Of a DNA stretch of 64,000 bases, positions 8,559 to 16,610 are shown piece by piece. Each line of letters opens with the position of its first letter. Position 1 is the first letter of the stretch. Source of the stretch: an uncultured Prevotellaceae bacterium (GTDB lineage: Bacteria; Bacteroidota; Bacteroidia; Bacteroidales; Bacteroidaceae); assembly GCA_947167515.1 (NCBI GenBank), contig CAMVIM010000004.1:1-64000 (forward strand), written 5' to 3'. Position numbers and translations under genes: made by a program. The notes beneath the pieces were generated by a model. It was not told where the DNA came from. It saw nothing but the letters and a program-made list of their open reading frames with translations, and ran no database searches.

Positions 8559-8566
8559 TATTTTTG
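8559..8566 (+). promoter_or_regulatory. Promoter -7 box of fumarase
   Basis: TATTTTTG lies 47 bases before the fumarase ATG and fits TAnnTTTG. No clear TTTG was found at the -33 position, so it is a weaker match than the others. Confidence 0.6.
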
Positions 8567-8613
8567 CACTCAATTCAGAAACATTACTAACTCACAAATA
8601 AACTCTAACAATT

Positions 8614-10266
8614 ATGGCTCAAGCAACTGAATTTAAGTATGCTCCTATGTTCCAGATGGGCAAGGACGAGACGGAATATCGATTGCTGACGAAGGAGGGT
8701 GTCTCTGTCGGCGAGTTCGAGGGTAAGGAAATCGTGAAGGTGGCTCCTGAGGCACTGACGCTGCTGGCCCAACAGGCTTTCCACGATGTGGAGTTCATGC
8801 TGCGTCGTGAACATAACCTGCAGGTGGCGAAGATTCTGCGTGACCCCGAGGCTACGGAGAATGACAAGTATGTGGCGCTGCAGTTCCTGCGCAATGCGGA
8901 GGTGGCTGCCAAGGGTATCCTGCCTTTCTGTCAGGACACGGGTACTGCCATCATTCATGGTGAGAAGGGTCAGCAGGTGTGGACTGGCTTTGAGGATGAG
9001 GAGGCACTGAGCAAGGGTGTGTTCAACACGTTCACTCAGGACAACCTCCGCTATTCGCAGAACGCTCCGCTGAACATGTATGACGAGGTGAACACGAAGT
9101 GCAACCTTCCTGCCCAGATTGACATCGAGGCTACGGAGGGGGCGGAGTATCGTTTCGTGATGGTGGCTAAGGGTGGTGGCTCTGCCAACAAGACTTACTT
9201 CTACCCCATGACGAAGGCCACCATCCAGAATGAGGGCACACTGCTCCCCTTCCTGGTGGAGAAGATGAAGAGCCTCGGCACGGCGGCTTGTCCTCCTTAC
9301 CACATCGCGTTCGTGATTGGTGGCACTTCGGCTGAGAAGAACTTGCTGACGGTGAAGTTGGCAAGCATCAAGTACTATGACTCGCTGCCTACGACGGGTG
9401 ATGAGACGGGTCGTGCCTTCCGTGATATGGACCTTGAAGAGAAACTCTTGAAGGAGGCGTACAAGATTGGTCTGGGTGCTCAGTTTGGCGGTAAGTATCT
9501 GGCTCACGACATCCGCGTGATTCGTCTGCCTCGTCATGGTGCAAGTTGTCCGATTGGCATGGGTGTGAGTTGCTCTGCCGACCGCAACATCAAGGCGAAG
9601 ATCAACAAGGACGGTGTATGGCTGGAGGTGATGGACAGCAACCCAACGGAACTGATTCCTGAGGAGTATCGTCGTCCAGGCGAAGGCACGAAGGGCATCG
9701 AGATTGACCTGAACAAGGGCATCGATGCAGTACGTGCCGAATTGACGAAATATCCTGTATCAACCCGTGTGAACCTGAAGGGCACCATCATCGTGGCGCG
9801 TGACATCGCTCATGCGAAACTGAAGGCTCGTCTGGATGCGGGTGAGGGTATGCCTGACTACTTCAAGAAGTACCCAGTGCTGTATGCAGGTCCTGCCAAG
9901 ACTCCGGAGGGTTATCCTTGTGGCTCGATGGGTCCAACAACTGCCAACCGTATGGATCCATACGTGGATGAGTTCCAGGACAACGGTGCAAGCCTCGTGA
10001 TGATTGCGAAGGGTAACCGTTCACAGGTGGTGACTGACGCTTGCCAGAAGCATGGTGGCTTCTACCTCGGCACCATCGGTGGCGTGGCTGCCGTATTGAG
10101 TCAGTCGAGCATCAAGAGCATAGAGTGTGTGGAATATCCAGAACTGGGCATGGAAGCCATCTGGAAGATTGAGGTGGAAGACTTCCCAGCCTTCATCCTC
10201 GTGGACGACAAGGGCAACGACTTCTTCAAACAACTGAAGCCCTGCACGGGATGCACGATCATTTGA
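8614..10266 (+). CDS. fumA: Class I fumarate hydratase (iron-sulfur)
   Basis: The 550-residue enzyme interconverts fumarate and malate in the cytosol, on the reductive branch to succinate that Bacteroidales use. The N-terminal fumA-type alpha region (about 40-330) contains [23 protein letters not shown] and [17 protein letters not shown]; the C-terminal beta swivel domain (about 345-550) contains [13 protein letters not shown] and [19 protein letters not shown]. Cys106, Cys226 and Cys312 have the spacing expected of the three 4Fe-4S ligands. Length matches the family. It heads a likely operon with a small protein, frr and rsgA. The symbol fumA versus fumB cannot be settled from sequence. Confidence 0.93.
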   Translation: MAQATEFKYAPMFQMGKDETEYRLLTKEGVSVGEFEGKEIVKVAPEALTLLAQQAFHDVEFMLRREHNLQVAKILRDPEATENDKYVALQFLRNAEVAAKGILPFCQDTGTAIIHGEKGQQVWTGFEDEEALSKGVFNTFTQDNLRYSQNAPLNMYDEVNTKCNLPAQIDIEATEGAEYRFVMVAKGGGSANKTYFYPMTKATIQNEGTLLPFLVEKMKSLGTAACPPYHIAFVIGGTSAEKNLLTVKLASIKYYDSLPTTGDETGRAFRDMDLEEKLLKEAYKIGLGAQFGGKYLAHDIRVIRLPRHGASCPIGMGVSCSADRNIKAKINKDGVWLEVMDSNPTELIPEEYRRPGEGTKGIEIDLNKGIDAVRAELTKYPVSTRVNLKGTIIVARDIAHAKLKARLDAGEGMPDYFKKYPVLYAGPAKTPEGYPCGSMGPTTANRMDPYVDEFQDNGASLVMIAKGNRSQVVTDACQKHGGFYLGTIGGVAAVLSQSSIKSIECVEYPELGMEAIWKIEVEDFPAFILVDDKGNDFFKQLKPCTGCTII

Positions 10267-10273
10267 TAAGCAA

Positions 10274-10552
10274 ATGCGTTGGTTTGAACCCAATCTACAG
10301 AAGCTGCTGATGGAGGCGGGCAAAGAAGGCCTACGCATCAATCACATCGTTCGCAATATCTGCAACATGGAGCCGCAGCTCTTTGGCGAGCAGCATCCCT
10401 ACGACGGTGCATGGAAAGAGATTTACCAGTTCCTCCGGAGGGAAAGCCGAAAAGACGACTCGCCCTACAAGTACGTAAGCGGCAAGCGTGGGCACTTCTT
10501 CTTCGACCGCACCAAAGTGGCAGAGGACTCGCAGATGACACTGGAATTCTGA
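10274..10552 (+). CDS. Small conserved-looking hypothetical protein
   Basis: This 92-residue, strongly charged protein follows the fumarase stop by seven bases. It begins MRWFEPNLQKLLMEAGKEGL and continues with an Arg/His/Asp-rich helix and an aromatic strand (KRGHFFFDRTKVAE). It has no signal peptide, no Cys pair and no membrane segment. I do not recognise the family. The tight spacing to fumarase and lack of overlap with another gene support it as real; it is probably cytosolic and co-transcribed with fumarase. Confidence 0.65.
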   Translation: MRWFEPNLQKLLMEAGKEGLRINHIVRNICNMEPQLFGEQHPYDGAWKEIYQFLRRESRKDDSPYKYVSGKRGHFFFDRTKVAEDSQMTLEF

Positions 10553-10620
10553 AATCAAGGTGATGGGCTAAAGCCCCAACCCTCAATTGGCTATTATCAA
10601 TTTTCAATTAATAATATAAA

Positions 10621-11181
10621 ATGGAAGAAGTAAAAAAGTATCTGGAAGACGCTGAGGAGAAGATGGAGTTTGCAGCTATGCACCTCGACGAAGCACTCAG
10701 CCGTATCCGTGCAGGACGTGCCAACGTGCACATCCTCGATGAGATTCGTGTGGACTCTTATGGCAGCAAGGTGCCACTGAGCAATGTGGCATCGCTCAAC
10801 ACACCCGATGCTCGCAGCATCGCCATCAAGCCTTGGGACAAGAACATGCTCAAGGTCATCGAGAAAGCCATCATCGACTCATCCGTAGGCATCATGCCTG
10901 AGAACAATGGCGAAATCATTCGTCTCGGCATCCCAGCCCTGACCGAAGAGCGTCGTAAGGAACTGACCAAGCAGTGCTCGAAAGAAGCAGAAACTGCTAA
11001 GGTGAGTGTGCGCAATGCCCGTCGTGATGCCATCGAGAAGTTGAAGAAGTCCATCAAGACCGGTACTCCAGAGGACATGGAGAAGGACTATGAGGACAAG
11101 GTACAGAAGGCACACGACAAGTACATCAAGAAAATTGATGGCATGCTCGAAGCGAAGAACAAAGAGATCATGACAGTTTGA
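10621..11181 (+). CDS. frr: Ribosome recycling factor
   Basis: The 186-residue length and the landmarks RIRAGRANVHILDEIRVDSYG, VPLSNVASLNTPDAR, PWDKNMLKVIEKAI and GEIIRLGIPALTEERRKEL identify ribosome recycling factor. With EF-G it splits the post-termination 70S ribosome. It has the usual three-helix bundle plus a beta-rich second domain (about 30-105). It lies nine bases ahead of rsgA, another ribosome-associated factor. The 68 bases in front hold a GGGCTAAAGCCC hairpin and AT-rich CAATT/AATTG repeats, with no recognisable promoter. Confidence 0.97.
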   Translation: MEEVKKYLEDAEEKMEFAAMHLDEALSRIRAGRANVHILDEIRVDSYGSKVPLSNVASLNTPDARSIAIKPWDKNMLKVIEKAIIDSSVGIMPENNGEIIRLGIPALTEERRKELTKQCSKEAETAKVSVRNARRDAIEKLKKSIKTGTPEDMEKDYEDKVQKAHDKYIKKIDGMLEAKNKEIMTV

Positions 11182-11190
11182 TGTATCCAA

Positions 11191-12168
11191 ATGCACGGAC
11201 TCGTCATACGTAATACAGGGTATAGTTACACTGTCAAATCAGATGCGGGAGAGGTCTTTGACTGCAAGGTCAAGGGCAATTTCCGCATTCGTGGCATCCG
11301 CACCACGAATCCCGTGGCGATTGGCGACAAGGTGACCTTTGTGCCTCAAGATGTGGAGGGTGACATCGAACAGGCCAAGCAGGGACTCATCACGGAGTTG
11401 GATGACCGCAAGAACTACATCATCCGCAAATCAACGAACCTGTCGAAGCAGTCACATATCATCGCTGCCAATGTGGATATGTGTTTTCTGATTGTGACGA
11501 TTCAGCAACCCGAAACACCCCTCCAGTTCATCGACCGCTTCTTGGCAAGTGCTGAGGCATACAGTGTGCCCGTCACCCTCATCTTCAACAAGATTGACAT
11601 TGTTACAGAAGAGTGGCAAGACTATCTGGATGGGGTCATCAACCTCTATGAGACGATAGGCTATCCCTGTCGCAAGATCTCTGCCACTACAGGTGAAGGC
11701 GTGGAAGCCCTGCGTTCCGAACTGCAAGGCAAAATCACCCTCCTTTCGGGCAACAGCGGTGTGGGCAAGTCCACCCTCATCAACACACTCTTCCCCCACC
11801 TCCATCTGCGCACCAGCGACATCAGCGATGCCTACAACACAGGCAAGCACACCACCACCTTTTCGGAGATGTACGAAATTCCCTCCCCCTTGGGGGAGTC
11901 GGAGGGGGCTGTCGGCTACATCATTGACACCCCTGGCATCAAAGGCTTCGGTACCTTCGACATGAAGAAGGAAGAGGTCGGCCACTATTTCAAGGAAATA
12001 TTCCACTTTTCTGCCGACTGCCGTTTCAACAACTGCACCCACACCCACGAGCCTCATTGCGCTGTGCGCGAAGCCGTTGAACGTCACGATATCGCCGAAA
12101 GCCGCTACAACTCCTATCTTTCCATGCTCGAAGATGAAAACGAAGACAAATACCGCCCTGCATACTAA
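11191..12168 (+). CDS. rsgA: Ribosome small-subunit GTPase RsgA
   Basis: The 325-residue circularly permuted GTPase assists late 30S maturation. An N-terminal OB fold (about 1-70) precedes the G4 motif NKID (133-136), the P-loop GNSGVGKS (187-194), G3 DTPG (246-249), and a C-terminal zinc site (Cys277, Cys282, His284, Cys290). Between switch I (KHTTTFSEM) and G3 there is an unusual stretch, about residues 231-241 ([11 protein letters not shown]), encoded by an in-frame GC-rich palindrome; family members normally have a short turn here. Because it borders the GTPase switch it might alter the catalytic cycle, although no conserved motif is lost. Confidence 0.95.
   Translation: MHGLVIRNTGYSYTVKSDAGEVFDCKVKGNFRIRGIRTTNPVAIGDKVTFVPQDVEGDIEQAKQGLITELDDRKNYIIRKSTNLSKQSHIIAANVDMCFLIVTIQQPETPLQFIDRFLASAEAYSVPVTLIFNKIDIVTEEWQDYLDGVINLYETIGYPCRKISATTGEGVEALRSELQGKITLLSGNSGVGKSTLINTLFPHLHLRTSDISDAYNTGKHTTTFSEMYEIPSPLGESEGAVGYIIDTPGIKGFGTFDMKKEEVGHYFKEIFHFSADCRFNNCTHTHEPHCAVREAVERHDIAESRYNSYLSMLEDENEDKYRPAY
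11881..11913. repeat. 33-bp in-frame palindromic element in rsgA
   Basis: CCTCCCCCTTGGGGGAG begins with a palindrome and continues TCGGAGGGGGCTGTC. It is 33 bp, eleven codons, and is nearly identical to 40957-40985 inside the HI0933-type gene; a related intergenic copy is at 63489-63512. Confidence 0.75.
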
Positions 12169-12279
12169 AGTGAAAAATGAAAAAGTAAAAGCGAAAAATT
12201 TGCTACCGCACTTGTTTGTTCGCTGGTGGTGTGTACTTGCGGTAGCAAATTTTTCACTTTTCACTTTTCCTTTTTCACA
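12169..12279. repeat. TTCAC-type palindromic repeat, copy A
   Basis: Perfect 18-base arms GAAAAATTTGCTACCGCA (12193-12210) and its complement (12238-12255) enclose a 27-base loop and are flanked by AGTGAAAA and TTTTCACTTTT tracts. The copy spans the 5 prime coding end of the TPR gene. Related copies lie at 13053-13170, 29419-29546 and 36627-36748. Confidence 0.8.
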
Positions 12280-13054
12280 TGCTTCCGCTCAGACTTACGA
12301 ATCTCATATTGAGAAGGGACTTGCCTTGGCTCAGGAACAGCACTACGATGAAGCCATCGAACACTTTCGTCAGGCACTCAAACTATCTCCCGACGACATC
12401 CGCAATGCGCTCACCTATGCCAACATCGCCCACATACAGGAACTCAAAGGGGAAAAGACAAAGGCCATCGACACCTACGACCTCGCACTCGGCATCGCAC
12501 CCGAAAATGTGCCCATCCTCAAGGCACAGGCCAGCCTTTGTCTGACTCTCGGCAACCTCTCCAAAGCCCTCCTCCTCTATTCCAAGACACTCGACATCGC
12601 CCCCAACGACACCACCGCCCTGCTCAACCGAGCCTACATCTATCAGCAGCAGCACAACTTCCAGAGTGCAAAGACCGACTATGAACACCTGCTCACCCTC
12701 CACCCCGACCACTACGCCGCCCAGCTCGGCGTGGCCATCCTCTTCCAAAACGCTAACAAACCCCAAGAAGCCATCAGCCGACTTGCCCTCCTTATCGACC
12801 GCCACCCCCACCGTGCTGAGCTCTACTCCATCCGAGCCGAAATCGAAGCCGAGCAGCACCAGCCCGAACTCGCTCTCCTCGACCTCAACAAAGCCATCCA
12901 GCTGGAGCCATCCAACAGAAACATGGTGCTCACACGCGCCTATCTCTACCTGAAAGAGGGCAAGAAACATCTGGCCAAACAGGACTTCCTGCGCGCCATC
13001 CAACTCGGAGTGCCCAGAGGCCAACTAAAGGAGGAACTCAAACAATGCAAGTGA
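12170..13054 (+). CDS. Secreted TPR-repeat protein
   Basis: The product has about seven tetratricopeptide repeats (A..Y..A...L...P pattern from about residue 45 to 285), so it is probably a periplasmic or surface adaptor for protein-protein contacts. The start is uncertain. GTG at 12170, two bases after the rsgA stop, gives a Lys-rich N-terminus followed by a hydrophobic core and an Ala-x-Ala site before QTYES; ATGs at 12134 and 12077 would overlap rsgA, and TTG at 12200 is another option. With any of these the signal peptide is encoded by the TTCACTT/GCTACCGCA palindromic repeat, an unusual origin for a targeting signal. The TPR part itself is clearly coding. Confidence 0.78.
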   Translation: MKNEKVKAKNLLPHLFVRWWCVLAVANFSLFTFPFSHASAQTYESHIEKGLALAQEQHYDEAIEHFRQALKLSPDDIRNALTYANIAHIQELKGEKTKAIDTYDLALGIAPENVPILKAQASLCLTLGNLSKALLLYSKTLDIAPNDTTALLNRAYIYQQQHNFQSAKTDYEHLLTLHPDHYAAQLGVAILFQNANKPQEAISRLALLIDRHPHRAELYSIRAEIEAEQHQPELALLDLNKAIQLEPSNRNMVLTRAYLYLKEGKKHLAKQDFLRAIQLGVPRGQLKEELKQCK

Positions 13055-13170
13055 AGTGAAGAAAGTAAAAATGAAAAGTGAAAAATTTGCTACCGTAATC
13101 GTGTGTCAACAGTTTTTTTTGAATGGTAATGGCATTTTTTCCACTTTTCATTTTTGTGTTTTCACTTTTT
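13053..13170. repeat. TTCAC-type palindromic repeat, copy B (degenerate)
   Basis: The left arm GTGAAAAATTTGCTACCG (13079-13096) matches copy A; the right arm is decayed (ATTTTTTCCACTTTTCATTT). It overlaps the last bases of the TPR gene and runs up to the tRNA-Asn promoter box. Confidence 0.7.
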
Positions 13171-13182
13171 TCCCTACCTTTG
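13153..13182 (+). promoter_or_regulatory. Promoter of tRNA-Asn
   Basis: TACCTTTG (13175-13182) lies 18 bases before the tRNA 5 prime end, with TTTG at 13153-13156 upstream (spacer 18). The upstream element is inside the edge of repeat copy B. Confidence 0.7.
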
Positions 13183-13200
13183 CAACACATTTAAAGCAAC

Positions 13201-13274
13201 GCTTCAGTAGCTCAGTTGGTTAGAGCACATGACTGTTAATCATGGGGTCGTTGGTTCAAGCCCATCCTGAAGCG
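13201..13274 (+). tRNA. tRNA-Asn (GTT)
   Basis: The 74-base sequence folds into a cloverleaf: acceptor GCTTCAG/CTGAAGC, D stem GCTC/GAGC, anticodon stem CATGA/TCATG around CTGTTAA with anticodon GTT, and T loop TTCAAGC. The T stem has one U-U mismatch (GTTGG/CCATC). The discriminator base is G, as expected for Asn. CCA is not encoded. Confidence 0.95.
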
Positions 13275-13280
13275 CAAAAA

Positions 13281-13320
13281 GAGAGTCCTGTAGGTCATGA
13301 CTTACAGGGCTCTCTTTTTT
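13281..13320 (+). terminator. Terminator after tRNA-Asn
   Basis: GAGAGTCCTGTAGGTC pairs with GACTTACAGGGCTCTC (two G-U pairs) and is followed by a run of T residues. It lies seven bases after the tRNA. Confidence 0.85.
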
Positions 13321-13349
13321 TGTACTCATCCGACAAATGCGTCGTATTC

Positions 13350-15089
13350 TCACCTCCCTTCATGAGTTGAAGGAGGTACGAGTATCTGGAAGAGGTTGTT
13401 TTCCCATGCGACGGAATAGTGGTTCTCGCGGATAAACTGCTGGATGGCTCTGATTCGCCCGTTTTTGTGTGCGTAGGTTTCGGGGGCATGAGCGTTGTTC
13501 CAATCTTTGTCGTGCTGTTGCCATGTGGCGACGGATGACTTGTCCCTAACTATCACAGGTAGGCCACCGTCCTTTTCTTTTGCCGCCACGAAGTGCTCTT
13601 CGAGGTTGTCGGGGTCGTAGGTCCACGGCCAAGGGTTGCCCAGATAGGGGCGTGTCTGGGTGAGGAAATGGAGGGTGGCGAGATTTTGGAAAAAGAGGGT
13701 ACGGTCATCCTTTTCGACATAGCGGGGCAGGACTTGCAGCAGCGCGTCGGCAGCTTCCTTGTTCTCCTTGGTGGTGTAGGTGGTGGCCAGCGGAGAGTTG
13801 ATTTTGTAGGTTTTCTCCCACCGCCATCCCTCGTCGAAGTAACATGCCGAAAGGATGGCGTAGCCCCCAGCACAGCAATAGACGAGCCACAAGAGGAAGG
13901 AGACGGGGAGGAGGGCACGAACTTGCATCTTCCGAATGGCTGTACGGGCGAGGTGGATGCTGAGCGGCACACCTATCCAGATGCAGAAAGCCCCCATGTT
14001 CTCGATGCCGAAGTCACTGCCCAATGGCAGGGCATACATGAGAATGAGGGTGATCAGGCACAGATACGTCATCTCCGTCCTGATTCTATAGCACCTGACT
14101 CCATAGGCTACCAGCCAGAACGTAGTGAAGGCATAGACGATATAGACGGTTGCTGAGCGGCTCATCCATGCCACGATAGCCACATAGACCAGCAGGGTGG
14201 GAATGGATACCACGTGTCCCCTCTTCCCCCGAAGGAGTCCCTTCCTTTGTCCGTAATGGAGCAGGGCGGGCAGGAGGAACAGAGCAACGGCATGTCGCGC
14301 CACCTGGTAATAATTCTTCAAGCAGACAGAGAGCAGATGCCCCCAGTTATGTGTACTCCCCGACGAGTGAGCGGCTGAAAAGCCCGACTGGATGGCAGCC
14401 TCGAAGATGGGGAAGTGTCCCAGGGCATACATCGTGGTGAAAATCGAGAGCACACCCACAGCGACTCCCAGCCCCCAGCATAGGAACATCTGCATGCCAG
14501 CCTTCCACGAATGGTGGCAGGCATAGGGTACAAAGACGAGAGACAATGCCAGAAGTGACAGGTTGGGGATGCGAGCGAAGAAGGCCATGCCGACACACAG
14601 TCCGCTGACGATGCCCCACGGCCTGCTCTTCTTCGACAATGCCCGATGGAGGGTCAGGGCAATAAGGACGGTGAGGAACAGGGTGAGGTAGTTGTGGTAG
14701 AAGACCAAAATCATATTGCAGCATGCCGTTGTGGCACAGATGCCCATGAGGAAGTCGGTTCGGCTGATGTGTGGACGAAGTAGCCTGTAGGTCACCCAGA
14801 GCGAAGCCGTGAGGGTAAGGACGGTGAGGAGTCGGAAAGCGTAGATGCCATGGTGTCCCAAGCCCCAGTTCCACACTCCCCCCATGAGCAGTTCGAGGTA
14901 GTAAAGGAAAAGGTACTCGACGGAGCTGGGGTCGTGGAAGATTTGCTGATAGCCTGTCAGCGCCCATCCCTCGTCGCACATGTCGAAGCCTTGCAAAGAA
15001 AGAGCCGCCATCAGCAGTGCATAAACTGTCAAGGTGGTGGTCAAGAAAGCTCTCTCGGAGATGCGGTGAAAAGGTGTGTGCATCGTCAT
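13350..15089 (-). CDS. Polytopic GT-C-like glycosyltransferase
   Basis: The 579-residue protein has about eleven hydrophobic segments and, after the first, a loop with FDMCDEGWA (Asp39-Glu40), the position of the acidic catalytic pair in GT-C enzymes that use polyprenyl-phosphate sugars (ArnT/PMT type). The C-terminal 150 residues form a soluble domain. I start at 15089, eight bases after the upstream stop; an ATG at 15128 would overlap that gene. It is the last gene of the dxs-trkA-trkH-UbiA-HAD run. With the UbiA and HAD genes it may use a polyprenyl-phosphate pentose donor. The family assignment rests on topology and the DE motif only. Confidence 0.7.
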   Translation of the reverse strand: MTMHTPFHRISERAFLTTTLTVYALLMAALSLQGFDMCDEGWALTGYQQIFHDPSSVEYLFLYYLELLMGGVWNWGLGHHGIYAFRLLTVLTLTASLWVTYRLLRPHISRTDFLMGICATTACCNMILVFYHNYLTLFLTVLIALTLHRALSKKSRPWGIVSGLCVGMAFFARIPNLSLLALSLVFVPYACHHSWKAGMQMFLCWGLGVAVGVLSIFTTMYALGHFPIFEAAIQSGFSAAHSSGSTHNWGHLLSVCLKNYYQVARHAVALFLLPALLHYGQRKGLLRGKRGHVVSIPTLLVYVAIVAWMSRSATVYIVYAFTTFWLVAYGVRCYRIRTEMTYLCLITLILMYALPLGSDFGIENMGAFCIWIGVPLSIHLARTAIRKMQVRALLPVSFLLWLVYCCAGGYAILSACYFDEGWRWEKTYKINSPLATTYTTKENKEAADALLQVLPRYVEKDDRTLFFQNLATLHFLTQTRPYLGNPWPWTYDPDNLEEHFVAAKEKDGGLPVIVRDKSSVATWQQHDKDWNNAHAPETYAHKNGRIRAIQQFIRENHYSVAWENNLFQILVPPSTHEGR

Positions 15090-15096
15090 GGGTTCG

Positions 15097-15681
15097 TTAT
15101 ACGTAAGTTCCTTTGTCAGCAAAGGCAATCATCTCTTTATCTCCCCTGCTGTCGCCATACGCTTCCAGCTGATACGCTTTTCGGTCAGGCTCCATGCCGA
15201 GCAGGCGATTGACCTTCTCTTGCCCAAAGCAGTTAGGGGTGGCGAAACGTCCCGTCAGCATCCCAGCCTCGTCCACTTCTGCCTTTGTGCCGATCACCTG
15301 AGTCACCTGCCTTTTCTGGCACCAGGGGCGTATCCATTCCTCCACACTGGCACTGACCACATAGACAGCCGAGCCAGCCTTCACCTCCTTCTGCAGTATC
15401 TCCACGGTGCTTGCTCGCTCAAAGGCTTCCACCTTTTCGGCAAACGCCATCCCCATGTTCTGAAACTCGCGGTATGTCCATCCCTTGAAGAAATAGGAGA
15501 AGACCTTCTCCTTCGCTTTCCCATGAGGATAGAGGTGGCACAGCATCAGAAGGAGCAAGGGGGAGAACAGCAGAAGGCCTCCCACCAAGTGCCAAAAGCC
15601 ACAAGCATACTTGACAAATTCGAGATACGAATCCTTGGTCGTCAACGTGCCGTCAAAGTCGAAAACCACCACCTTTCTCAT
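15097..15681 (-). CDS. HAD-IB family phosphatase
   Basis: The 194-residue HAD hydrolase starts at MRKVVVFDFDGTL with nucleophile Asp8 and acid Asp10. Motif II is the Ser in VVSASVEEW, and motif IV is GDSRGDKEM. The cap includes a hydrophobic stretch (GLLLFSPLLLLML, about 35-47), so it may associate with the membrane, as in other IB members acting on lipid phosphates. The ATG overlaps the UbiA stop by four bases, so the pair is translationally coupled. The longer upstream frame is a shadow of the UbiA gene. By context it could dephosphorylate the polyprenyl-phosphate phosphoribose made by its neighbour; that is inference. Confidence 0.85.
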   Translation of the reverse strand: MRKVVVFDFDGTLTTKDSYLEFVKYACGFWHLVGGLLLFSPLLLLMLCHLYPHGKAKEKVFSYFFKGWTYREFQNMGMAFAEKVEAFERASTVEILQKEVKAGSAVYVVSASVEEWIRPWCQKRQVTQVIGTKAEVDEAGMLTGRFATPNCFGQEKVNRLLGMEPDRKAYQLEAYGDSRGDKEMIAFADKGTYV

Positions 15682-16568
15682 CGCGCATAGAGTATCAGGA
15701 TGAAAGAGAGAATCCACCCCACAATGGCCACCTGCATGAACAAGTCCTTCATCAGCACCTTGGTGGGGCTTCCGCTCCGGGCATCCACGAAGATGACTTG
15801 CAGGTAGCGGATGATGCCCGCCAGCACAAAGACCGACGTGCCATAGAGATAAGGACTTCCAAAGCGTTCCATCACTTCGGGCGAGACACAGTACATGATG
15901 TAGCACACCATCGTGACACTCGCCACAACAGCGATGGCCTGATTCATGAACGCCACATTATATCGGTTCACATTCTCCCGCGCCTTCACGCCTGTCTTTT
16001 CAAACCTCACCACATCGTCCCTCCGTTTAGCCAAGGCCAAGAATAGCGCCAGCAGGAAAGTCATCAGCACAATCCAGTGCGACAGCTCGATGCCCGTAGA
16101 GAAGCCTCCAGCCATCACCCGAAGCACGAAGCCCACCGCAATGAGGAAGACATCCACGATGGCAAGCCGTTTCAGCCCCAAGCTATAAGCCACATTCATG
16201 AAAATGTAGATGCCAACCACACCCAGCAGGGGCATCCTTCCCATGCCCAATGGCCATTCGCAGAGCAGGATGATGCCCAAGGAAACTGCCCAGCACACCA
16301 GCATCAGCAGCAAGGCATGCCATCGGCTGACAGCACCACTCGCCAGAGGCCGTTTGCACTTATCGGGATGCACCCTGTCCACCTCCACGTCGCAAAGGTC
16401 ATTCAGACAATAAATCCCACTCGATGCCAGACAAAAACTCAGCCATATCCACACCGTCGGAACAATATACGCCCCATCAAGCAGATGCCCATCGAAAAAC
16501 AAGGGCAGAAAGATGAAGAAGTTCTTCAGCCATTGGCTCGGACGAAGCAAACGAAGGGAGTTGAGCAT
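15678..16568 (-). CDS. UbiA prenyltransferase, DPPR synthase type
   Basis: The 296-residue membrane enzyme has LRPSQWLKNFFIFLPLFF at the start and NDLCDVEVDR (56-65) followed by HPDKCKRPLASG. This combination marks the decaprenyl-phosphate phosphoribosyltransferase branch of the UbiA family (DPPR synthase, Rv3806c type), rather than quinone or heme enzymes. It transfers phosphoribose from PRPP to polyprenyl phosphate at the inner membrane. A second acidic motif (AKRRDDVVRFE) lies near 190-200. It sits 42 bases after trkH and overlaps the HAD gene. A quinone role cannot be excluded but fits the motifs less well. Confidence 0.85.
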   Translation of the reverse strand: MLNSLRLLRPSQWLKNFFIFLPLFFDGHLLDGAYIVPTVWIWLSFCLASSGIYCLNDLCDVEVDRVHPDKCKRPLASGAVSRWHALLLMLVCWAVSLGIILLCEWPLGMGRMPLLGVVGIYIFMNVAYSLGLKRLAIVDVFLIAVGFVLRVMAGGFSTGIELSHWIVLMTFLLALFLALAKRRDDVVRFEKTGVKARENVNRYNVAFMNQAIAVVASVTMVCYIMYCVSPEVMERFGSPYLYGTSVFVLAGIIRYLQVIFVDARSGSPTKVLMKDLFMQVAIVGWILSFILILYAR

Positions 16569-16610
16569 TGAGATTGAGGAATTAGGAGTTAAGCATGAAG
16601 AGTTGGGCGT

